A stretch of 64,000 bases of DNA from Dallia pectoralis (lineage: Eukaryota; Chordata; Actinopteri; Esociformes; Umbridae), in the NCBI GenBank assembly GCA_029465975.1, contig CM055758.1:6661798-6725797 (forward strand), written 5' to 3'. Positions 24,601 through 36,900 of the stretch are shown here, in pieces. Both the position numbers and the translations under genes were made by a program. The notes beneath the pieces were generated by a model that was not told the DNA's origin, did not search any database, and saw nothing but the letters and a program-made list of their open reading frames with translations. How positions within the stretch are numbered: position 1 is the first letter of the stretch; every line of letters begins with the position of its first letter.

Positions 24601-27600
24601 GGATCCAGGTGCTGTATAATCGTACTGGGACACAGACAGCCTGGATCCAGGTGCTGTATAATCGTACTGGGCAACAGACAGCCTGGATCCAGGTGCTGTA
24701 TAATCGTACTGGGCAACAGACAGCCCAGCGGTCTGATTGTTGGGTAATTGAATGAAATAAAAATAAAAACCACGAAACAAAGTTTTCCCGATCATCCCCC
24801 GGAATTAATTTCAGTAACTGCTCACATTTCACCCACCGACTTAAACCCTTTTCTGAGCTCCTTTGTTCTTCTGCTACGTCTCTTTAACTTATCCTAAGAT
24901 GATAACTAATTATTATCTAATCTTTTAACCTTTTCTGCCCTTGCGGGCCTTCATTCCCCCACTTCTACATCCACCTGACACCACCCTTCCCTTCGCCCCC
25001 CGGCCATGTCTCTTTCCATATCTTCAGTACCAACCTTCAGTTTGTGTTCTTTCCGGTTGACGATGACAGCGGTGATCTGCTGGTCCATGAATACCAGGAT
25101 GGTGACCAGGAGAGCCGGGAGCGCTGCGACCAGATACACCCACCAAGGGTTCCCTCCAAACGGGGGTACGAACCAGCCGCGGTGGGGGTTGGTGGGCTGG
25201 GGCGGGATGGTTCATTTAGACACATTTAAATGCTGGAAGATGATGCGTCATATCTGTATTTATTCTAAACCGAGCCACACAATCCTTAACACGCCAATCT
25301 ACTGCTGACACGCTAGCCGACTGCTACAATAACAACCATGGGAAAAGGTAATTACAGCAGATTGAGAATATTTATAACAACGTGTACCACAATAATAATC
25401 AAAAAAGTATTGTGGCGTGTTTTAAATATGAACATAATAACGAAAACAAAAGGCCCTCTGTCTGCAGCTGCAGGGTGAACGAGGACGCGGGGCCCTGAAG
25501 ACCTGAATGGGCCTCCAGCCCGTCATTACCGTCTGCAGCTGCACAAAGTTGTGTCTGTACCTGCAGCCATAAGGCCCTTACTGTTGTTCCGAACTCCCAG
25601 AGTCACCTGGTTATTTGATACCCACTGGCCCCTCCCCCGTGGTCTAACCACACCCCCTACCTCATCCGCGCTCATCCTACACCGCCCCCCCACACTCCTC
25701 ACATCCGCCCTCCTGCATCCACCCGACACTCTCCACCGCTCCAGACAACTCCAGGAAAACGAGCTACACTCCGCTAATCACCCCGGTGACTGGCTCTGTG
25801 TCCGACACAGACGCCCTCTGTTTTCGCACCGCCTTGGCAACGCTACATAGCCGGGTACGGATTACACACAGATTAAAAACGAGGACGACAAAGACATGTC
25901 TGCTGAATAAACGCAGAGATGCTCAGGTGGGGATCAAATTCCCACGTGGAGCCTGTTCAATGTAGCAAATCGAAACCTCTACCAGAGCAAAGTGCCTGGC
26001 ACAGTCTCTGTACCTGGATTTAAAGCATCATGGCTAATGTCCACGAATGTATTAACCAATGCTCTGAAATGACACAGCGCCTTTCGCATGAACACAGCCA
26101 ACTGAAAAACGTTGTTACTCACCTTGAATTCAGTTGGCACAATGAGTTTAGGCGTGTCCACACCGACCAGGGCGTCCACACCGCAGAAGATCAAAATGGC
26201 CAGGATGATGGCGAAGTCACTGATCAGTTTCCTCACCTGTGGTACAACAGATGGAAAAAACAGACACGTTGAGCTGCGCCGCTTTTGTTTGAGACAATGC
26301 AGTCAGACCCGGTAAACCCTGAATACGTCAAGAGTTGGAGAGTAAACTAGACGAAGCAGAATGTTTTCCACCCAATTAGACCAGTTCGAGTTCCATCGAG
26401 TGAAACTATTCAACAAAAGCTTATTTTCTCCAATATTCTGTTATTTAACATTATAGTACATTTGTGTGTGTGTGTGTGTGTGTGTGTGTAGACAGACAGC
26501 GTGTAGACAGACAGCGTGTAGACAGACAGCGTGTAGATGCTTGGTGTTGCTTCGTGTATTCTAGTAAACTGATACACCCAAAGATCGCAAACAACGATTT
26601 GCTGTGGAATGGATAACGTTTTTACAATAGCACCTCAGGGGTTTCTGACGTTTAGCCAATATAGCACGGCATCCAGGCACTAAACACAGTGGGCCGGCTA
26701 CACATCCCACTCTGTCATTCCTCACATACACGGTATAGTCACACCTACTACAGCTTGCAGCACCTCACACAGGGTCAGCGGGTGACCTTTGCGTTAAGAC
26801 TAATTGACATTGACTGACCTGGCGGACGCTACAGCCGAAAGTGTGAACCCGCGTGCTCTACACCCCATGCCGCACACAGACCCGGATCATACCGCACACA
26901 CAGACCCGGATCATACCGCACACACAGACCCGGATCATACCGCACACACAGACCCGGATCATACCGCACACACAGACCCGGATCATACCGCACACACACC
27001 CGGATCATAACGCACACACAGACACGGATCATACCGCACACACAAACCCGGATCATACCGCACACACAGACACGGATCATACCGCACACACACACCCGGA
27101 TCATACCGCACACACAGACCCGGATCATACCGCACACACAGACCCGGATCATACCGCACACACACCCGGATCATACCGCACACACAGACACGGATCATAC
27201 CGCACACACAGACCCGGATCATACCGCACACACAGACACGGATCATACCGCACACACACACCCGGATCATACCGCACACACAGACCCGGATCATACCGCA
27301 CACACAGACCCGGATCATACCGCACACACACCCGGATCATACCGCACACACAGACACGGATCATACCGCACACACAGACCCGGATCATACCGCACACACA
27401 AACCCGGATCATACCGCACACACAGACACGGATCATACCGCACACACAGACCCGGATCAAACCGCACACACACACCCGGATCATACCGCACACACAGACC
27501 CGGATCATACCCCACACACAGACCTAGAACAGCAACCATTCAGCGGACGCCCAACTAGCCTGAGAATTGTCTCATCATCATGCATCCACTGTGACCAGAC

Positions 27601-30600
27601 ACTTCACTCAACTTAACCCAAACACACAGGTCATGGACGTTTGCCAAGTAACAACTAATTGCCTAATCGCCGAGGCACTTGTGACTGCTGCCTGTAGAAC
27701 CAACTCCGTACATTGCATTGCCGATGTCTGTTCACCAGGTCTACGTTAAGAGGCTCAAACCTTTTACCGCTTCGCCTACGGGCTGGAAAATCAACCGAAC
27801 TGTGATGGTAAAACAAAAACAACGAAGACCGACTGGTGCACAAGGTCGTAAAATGAAGACCCTGAAACCGATTGGCCAACGCCGCAGTCACTCACAGTGG
27901 TGGGGAAGAAGCGGCTGAACTTGAACTTCTTGAGAGACATGGAGCACGTGTAGGTCCCCAGGAACAGGATGAAGGAGATTAGGGTGATGTCAGGGACATA
28001 GTCACAGGACGGACCCAACAGTTGGCCCCCGTACTCCAGACACTGAGACTTAGTGAGGGAAGCCCACGTGGCATTCACCGGCTGCAGAAGTGAAACAAAG
28101 AAATTTAAAAAAAAAACAGAAGAAAAAAATTACATCATGGGAATGAGATGGAGTCAGTTCGGGAGGTGGGAGCGTTTTTATAACGACCTGGTTAGACACG
28201 TTTTGGTAATGTACAAAGGTGACAATTTATTATCTGCTAAGAAAATATAAAAGTGGGGGAGATTTGGTAACCTACAGGTCAGAGGGTCAGAGGGTGAAGT
28301 CTGACCTTTGTGTTAAAACTCTACAGCAGAAGGTGTGAACAGACATGTGTGAAATGTGCCATAGAGTTGCTTTTTATCAGGTAGGGAGAGTCCTACATCA
28401 ACAGTGCAAAACCAGATCAGATATTTCTCAGTGACAGCGGTTACCAGATTAGTGTCGTTCATCCAGGCAGCGCCATCGCTATAGAGGCCCGTCATATTGC
28501 CTGGAAGGAAACAACAGACGAACAGTGAGGTCTCCACGAAACCACTTAAGCCAACATACAATTTTTCATTGAAGTCCTAAACACCGGCTGTCTGATTTGA
28601 CAAGCATGGTGGAGAAGGATATAAGCTGCCCGACTCAAAGCGAGAGCAATTCGACAGCCAATGAAAAACACGGTCACAACTACAGAAGCCGGGAGGTTGC
28701 ATTTTGCTGTAGACCTGATGCACCAGATTTTAACAGGAAACGGAAGAGAATGTGTGGTGCCACTTCTCTCTTTTAGATGTTAACACGACGACATTCAGTC
28801 TTAACATGCGCCACATTGGCTGAAGAGTAAAACCGAACAGTATCCGATCCGTTTTCCCACTCATCATTCCCGTTCGGCCTGCTACATTAGGTTGGCTAAC
28901 CCCTGTTGTCGCCTGGCCTACACTGTGCCACTTCCTGGTCATTGGGTCCCATGTGTATGTTGACGGGTGTGTGGGGGGGACAGGGACATCTTTCTCCTTG
29001 GAATGTCCTTAACTCATTGCACTCTAGTACCCCCGCTCGTACGCCCGCGACATAAACTGAGGTCGTTAGTCGAGGGGAATGTGCTTCTCAGATGTGCTTC
29101 TCAGGCGTGGCACGACATGCCTTGGGGAAGACATCCCTCCCCCCCCAGCCCATTGGGGAACTTGTTTTATTGTTGACGTTCATAAGTGCATTTAGACATG
29201 ACAACGTCAGGGAGAACAGGATGTTGTGAGGAGCAGGACTAGGCCCCACAGCAGAGTGCCGCTCGTCGTACCGTCGTCCGGCAGCGGCGTGCACCGACAG
29301 TCGTAGCTGGTGACGTAGTTGGGGTCATAATCGGAGTTGATGGGGTTGTAGTGGGCCAGCTTCTGCATCTTCTTGAAGGCATCGTAGATGAAGATGAATG
29401 AGATCAGGGCAGAGAAGCCCTCTTCTGTGAAGCGCGTGAAGTACTGAACCAGGTAACTGGCGTCCGTGGCGACCAGCACGAGGCAGTAGAAGGCCGACCA
29501 CAGACCAATCCACAGCCGGAACTCCAGGTAGTCAAACTCGTGGTCTCTGGAAGAAAGAGAATGAGAGTGATGGCACAACCCTGGCTTGTTCCCCCAAGAG
29601 ACGACCAATTCACAACCACCACCCAATGACCTCAGACGATGTCCCCATGGAGATGATAGCACCGTGGTTACTAAATCATTACGCACCGCCGAGGTGTAGT
29701 TCATGACAAATTGAAATATCAATGTAAATGTACAGTACGTGTGCTTTCCATGTATTAGAGACAGACCGTAGAACTGACAGACAGTAAGACTGACAGTCCG
29801 TACGGTTGGCTATCTACATAACAGACTCGGCATCCAGTGACTGGATAACATGTCTTTATCCTCCAAGATTAAATACATTTCAAGTATTCATGAAGGGGAC
29901 AAACTTCACCAGTGTTCTCTGTAACATAATGCTCCTATACAGCCTTTACTTTCTGACTTGATAAGGTGTGGGAAGGAATGAGAGAAGATCATTCTGGTCT
30001 GGCCTGTGTGGGAGCAGGTCTGGACATGGTTCACATGACAGGGAACTAGAGAGCATGGTGATCGGGCAGGGCACCGGGACTGTGTGCAGTTTGTTTGTTT
30101 GTTATTGTGAATAAATCGGACTGTTTGTTCCAGGGAATCTGACGGACTGGAGCAAAAAGCATGTGTTCAACCTTTAACTGCAGATTATATTAATGCTGTT
30201 TATGACAGAAGAATCTTTTATATTTATTTATTTGTTGAGGGAGATGGAAGCTGTGTCAATACAAAAAGCAATATGCAGCTCTCACCAGGAGAAATAGACA
30301 CATGGGGGGAATTAGGCTGGAGTTGGCTTTTCAAAGAATCTTTGAGCCAGTACCACATACCAGTTTCACATTATCCACACAACTGCTGTACTCTGAAAAC
30401 AAATACTGGAACAAAAAAGACAACCCAAAGGCAAAATGGCTAATTTGTTTTACTTCTTTTATAAATTCTCTCACAGACAAATATTCCCCCAGTCGTGTCA
30501 GGTCATATAAGATGCAGTAGTGGTGAGTGAGAGAGAGAAAGTGAGAGAAGTTTCGTATTACACTGAAAAATACCAAGAACTAAGGGAAGCTTTCGCTCCT

Positions 30601-32734
30601 GAAGTAATCAGTAACTACAAAGAGCGTAAAATCCCAAAAATATTTGTTGTAACTTGTATCAGGTAAAAATAAATGTTGTTTTGGCAGCCAAATGTGGCTC
30701 CCGCCCACAATTGCAAATGCATCTAGACGGCAATTGAAATTATAATATTTTCCCATGCGATGCCTTGAGGCTTTTCATGTCAAAAACTGCCCCCACTACA
30801 ATATATTTTCACTTCAGTGAACGCCGTTCACCATTCAGTGAACACCATTTCCAGGATAATTGTAATTCGTTTTTTGCTACACTGCCACTTCATTTATCTA
30901 CAACTACTAATGTATGTAACTAAACATTCGAAAGAAAGTAAGATTGCAAATTTAATTTACATTGCTTGAGAAAGGCCGAAGGAGAAAGTAGTAATAATTT
31001 AGTCAAAGCGTTGAGAGCATGAGACAGACAGACCCACACACAGACAGACCCACACAGACAGACAGACCCACACAGACAGACATACAGACCCACACAGACA
31101 TACAGACCCACACAGACAGACAGACCCACACAGACAGACAGACACGGGCAGACAGACAGACAGACAGACCCACACAGACAGACAGACAGACAGACCCACA
31201 CAGACAGACAGACAGACAGACCCACACAGACAGACAGACACGGGCAGACAGACAGACAGACAGACCCACACAGACAGACAGACCCACACAGACAGACAGA
31301 CCCACACAGACAGACAGACCCACACAGACAGACAGACCCACACAGACAGACATACAGACCCACACAGACAGACATACAGACCCACACAGACAGACATACA
31401 GACCCACACAGACAGACATACAGACCCACACAGACAGACATACAGACCCACACAGACAGACATACAGACACGGACAGACATACAGACACGGGCAGACAGA
31501 CAGACCCACACAGACAGACAGACCCACACAGACAGACAGACCCACACAGACAGACAGACAGACCCACACAGACAGACAGACCCACACAGACAGACAGACC
31601 CACACAGACAGACAGACCCGGGCAGACAGACAGACACGGGCAGACAGACAGACACGGGCAGACAGACAGACACGGGCAGACAGACAGACACGGGCAGACA
31701 GACAGACACGGGCAGACAGACAGACACGGGCAGACAGACAGACACGGGCAGACAGACAGACACGGGCAGACAGACAGACACGGGCAGACAGACAGACACG
31801 GGCAGACAGACAGACACGGGCAGACAGACAGACACGGGCAGACAGACAGACCCACACAGACAGACAGACAGACCCACACAGACAGACAGACCCACACAGA
31901 CAGACAGACACGGGCAGACAGACAGACACGGGCAGACAGACAGACCCACACAGACAGACAGACCCACACAGACAGACAGACCCACACAGACAGACAGACC
32001 CACACAGACAGACAGACCCACACAGACAGACAGACCCACACAGACAGACAGACACGGGCAGACAGACAGACCCACACAGACAGACAGACCCACACAGACA
32101 GACAGACCCACACAGACAGACAGACCCACACAGACAGACATACAGACCCACACAGACAGACAGACCCACACAGACAGACATACAGACCCACACAGACAGA
32201 CAGACCCACACAGACAGACATACAGACCCACACAGACAGACAGACCCACACAGACAGACAGACACACACAGACAGACAGACACACACAGACAGACAGACC
32301 CACACAGACAGACAGACACACACAGACAGACAGACACACACAGACAGACAGACCCACACAGACAGACAGACCCACACAGACAGACAGACCCACACAGACA
32401 GACAGACCCACACAGACAGACAGACCCACACAGACAGACAGACCCACACAGACAGACAGACAGACAGACAGACACGTTATTACCATGTGATTATTACTTG
32501 TTTATTATGATTATAACCATCAGGCAGGGGACAGATAACGTGACACTCACTTGCTGAAGTTGAACAGCAGCCTTTCAAACACCAGTACGGGTCCAGTACT
32601 GCTGAGGATGGTGAGAGGCTGGCCAGCCAGCAGACAGAATATGACCCCCGTCACCGCTGTGCCCAGGAAACTTTCCAACACGCCCTGCAGGGCAGGGACA
32701 GACATAGGGGCAGATGTTAAAAGATACACAGGTC

Positions 32735-32768
<34 letters not shown>

Positions 32769-33919
32769 GATGTGTTTGTCCCAAAACCATGAAGAGCTTA
32801 GTCACCAGGTTAGGTGAAAAACAATGCTATTTAGGAAGCCTTGCTGTTGAAAAAACAAAACTCCCATGTAGAAATAGAGCAATGTAGACACACCTCAGGG
32901 TGAGACTTTTCTAAGCCCTCCACAGACTTCCACTCTCCACGGTAACGCTGGACACATTTAAATGTGACCCAGCTGTGACACAACATGATGGCACCAGGTC
33001 CATCTAACTGAGGTGTTCCTTTGGTTAAGCACATCAGGTTATTGGAGAGATTTGGGACTGGAGAGAGGACTGCTGTTTATAGCCTGGTTCCAAACCCCTG
33101 TTACACATAGTCAGAGGAGTGACTAGTGGAAGACTGCTAAAAATAGCCTGGTTCCAGACCACTGTTACACATAGTCAGAGGAGTGACTAGTGGAAGACTG
33201 CTAAAAATAGCCTGGTTCCAAACCCCTGTTACACATAGTCAGAGGAGTGACTAGTGGATGACTGCTGATTATAGCCTGGTACCAAACCACTGATCTGGTA
33301 CCTTACTCTCACCATAGACCAGGGTGCTGTCTACGATCAGCTTTCGGCACCATCTAAAGAAACACAAACTAGAGAGTAGGCTTCTGTGCATGTATGGAAA
33401 CTGGTAATTGTCAAGTGTGCAATTATTGTCTATAGACTAGCCACATCTTGATATCCATCTGCTGGTTCAGCAAGATCTCCATTTCCCACATCACAGAGCT
33501 CTACACACGTCATGATATACTGGCCAATCAGGAACCAGACAACCCTGCTCATGCTGTTCAAGTTCACACTTGTTCATGCTAGGTGTCTTTAACATGCCAT
33601 GGCCTGGGTCATAGGGACGGGGGAGGGAGAGAGAGGAGGGAGGGAGGGAGGACAGCCTTAATGCAGGATCAGAGCAGCGCTGCCCAGAATTAAGAAATGT
33701 TCTGCACCTGTAGCTCAAAGAGCAAAGGCTTCTGGGAAAGGTGAGAGGTCAGGAAGGGATTCCCTTCCACTCCCACGCAGAGGGAAGAAGGGGGGAGGGT
33801 GCAGTGACGAGGCCTGCTGAGTAAGCTGAATCTGTGGTTATTTCCAGAGCCAAATCCCCTCAGGATAGCCCTACCCAAACACACGCCTGCCTTCCCCCAC
33901 TGATGCAGAGAGTTTGTGT

Positions 33920-33953
<34 letters not shown>

Positions 33954-36900
33954 ACACAGCAGAGTGTTGCACAGGTGACAGCCAGGTTCTTGAAAGAACC
34001 AACGTGATGTCCCAGGTCAGGCAAGATTATAGTACAGTTCAAGACCGGCTATAACGAGCAATGGAGATCAATTAAGATTAGCGGTGCAATTCAGATGGGG
34101 ACGTTAGGAATTGCCATGAAGGTATTAGAGCCAGGAAAAAGACTAACTGTTGCTTGAAATAGTTTGATGGAGACTTGTAGATCATTGCACATATCAACAA
34201 CATGTTACACATCCAGCCCAAAATCAGAAACACCATGTTACTCACAAAAGACATGGCATTTGTAAATTAAAAATATATATGTTTGCGTCATCACAGAACA
34301 CGGAAGCTCACCTGCATGTTATCTGTAGCGTCTCCTAGCAACCCGCCGAAGGTGATGGCATTGGTCACGGTGCCGAGGTAGATGAACAAGATGGCCGACA
34401 GCGACTGAATGTTAATGGCATCATAGAAGTCACTGGCAAAGAACGGCAGTTTCCTCTTGACGTCAAGGACAAGTCCGCCGCAAAACCTGTGGTGGTGATG
34501 GAAATTCAGATGGCGGTCAGAAACACAGAAGAGAAAGAAACAGACTCCATTAGATGCTGGCAGATGTTTTACAATGCAATTCCAACCACAACGATCTGCC
34601 TCATGGAGTTACTTAAACAGAGAGGGGAGGTTCCATGGTGGTATTCAGTAGTATGCACCGTGTCTTAGTTAGTCCTACTGGTATTCAGTAGTATGCACTG
34701 TGTCCTAGTGAGTCTTACTGGTATTAGTATGCACCGTGTCCTAGTTAGGCCTACTGGTATTCAGTAGTATGCACCGTGTCCTAGTGAGTCTTACTGGTAT
34801 TAGTATGCACCGTGTCCTAGTTAGGCCTACTGGTATTCAGTAGTATGCACCGTGTCCTAGTGAGTCTTACTGGTATTAGTATGCACCGTGTCCTAGTTAG
34901 GCCTACTGGTATTCTAACACCATTGGGTGGACGTCCTGCTGAGCTCCATCTCGTTTTCATATGTTGTTATTGGCATCAGAAGACAACTTTGTTATTCAAG
35001 ACCACACCGTATCCTATGGGACTGGCGTTAATGATCATTTAATCTCGGTCGCCCAGATGTACAATTTATGGCCATTTCCTGTTTTGCTTGTGGAGGAGGG
35101 CGGGGTTTGACATTATCGCTGTGCAGGTCAACTCCCTTAATATAGGAAACGTTACTATTGGCCAAACACCCCCCTATCGCCAATAACACCTGTGTTTATC
35201 ATTAGTATATATTAGTTTGATATGATACAGCTGGTTTTGAGATTGGGGCGTTGGATCCCATTTGGAAGTTCACACATTATGAAGGTGCTTTAATTTCAAG
35301 TATTCTCAGTGAGCCTATACAGCTTCTGGTGGGGCTTAAAACCATATTATTCTCAATGGGCCTCCACAGAGTCTACTGGTGCTCTGATGTCATTTTCAAT
35401 GGGCCATCACAGAGTCTACTGGTGCTCTGATGTCATTTTCAATGGGCCATCACAGAGTCTACTGGTGCTCTGATGTCATTTTCAATGGGCCATCACAGAG
35501 TCTACTGGTGCTCTGATGTCATTTTCAATGGGCCATCACATATTCTACTGGTGCTCTTATTCATATCATTCCCACCGGGACACAAATTATTTCAGAAAGA
35601 ATAAACGTGGCTCCCTCACTTTCCAGTGTGCATGAGTTCTTGTCCAACATGTCCGTGTCCATCTCCTCCACCTCCGCCTCCTCCATCATGACCTGGGGTG
35701 TCCCCGTTCATCTGGGGCCCATCCCCGCCACTCGTGTTGAACTGGTTTTTCCTTTGTGGTGTCACAAACAACAGGTTAATCCACATCACTCAGAAATACA
35801 TGAAACTAAAGAGCATATTGTAAAAAAAGGAATAAAGGGATATTCCAGGTAACTTCAGGAACATGTCAACTGTCATTTTCTGGAGATTAAAAAAAGTGAA
35901 ACTAGACATAGAGCAGTCTGCAATTGGGAGGTACCTCTTGTCTGAGGAGGGCAAGGTCTTGGGAGGCTCGATTCTGATGTCAGGGTCCCATTCCCCAGGA
36001 GGCAGGACGATTACCTCGTCCAGGAACTCCTCGATGCCTGCCAGCAGGTCCTGTCTGTCCTTGGCCTTGTATGCAATGTCGTGGAACACCTGACCAATGA
36101 CAACCAATCAGAAGCCACGAACACACGTCCACACAAACCGGTCATGTCGTGACCGCTTTGAAACATTACGTTGGTCAAAGTGAGCGAATGTGAGCAAAAA
36201 AGGAGCGTCGGCTATTCCGGTATCCGCCAACACGGAAATCTTAAAGACGTTACAATAAGTTCAACGGCTTCATAAGCACTGATCTCTTACTCTTAAGGCT
36301 GGTAAACAATAGCCAAGAATAGGGACAATACCAAACAACACAGCCTTGACACAGTGCATAGCTGGGTTCAGTACGAGTCTTGTGTAAGACATGACGTCTT
36401 AGTTTCCTAGACAACACTGCGTTTACCCCTAAGCCACCTGGGGGCTAGATGCAGCCGGGAGCCTTCTTTCTACACGTGTTAATCTTCTAACACTACAGCT
36501 GGTGAGCATCCGTTCACCCAACATATTGACATATTAATAACACTCACTAAACAACAGACACGCACACACCATTCAATAGAGGAGATATTGACACAACTCC
36601 CGGAGGACTAGACAGGGCCATCGGCGTTGGACATAACATGCTACTGATAAACACTTCGGCTGCCAGGGAACAGAGGCTACATACCTCATCGGACATGAGG
36701 GTTGCAATGGCCCGTCCAATCTCATGGTAGGACTTGGCTTTGCCTTTGGGTCCCAACAGCACAAACAAGAACCTGCAAGGAGATGGAGACAGAGGTGTGA
36801 TGTGGGGGTCGTGATGCTGTGCTGGTTGGGGTCGTGATGCTGTGCTGGTTGGGGTCGTGATGCTGTGCTGGTTGGGGTCGTGATGCTGTGCTGGTTGGGG

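Noticed and set aside
22618..24832. Very long open reading frames on both strands (up to about 630 codons)
   Set aside because: They are produced by a stop-free 42-base repeat and run partly into exon 19 of slc4a4. There is no codon bias, no domain, and the same frames appear on both strands.
25035..25196. Suspected single-base frameshift in slc4a4 exon 18
   Set aside because: On re-reading, the run is CACCCACCA, not CACCCCACCA; the exon is 162 bases and in frame, and the full coding length is divisible by three.
30920..32557. Cysteine- and valine-rich or TDRQTD-rich open frames near 500 codons
   Set aside because: Translations of the CAGACAGA minisatellite in all frames; no splice or start context.
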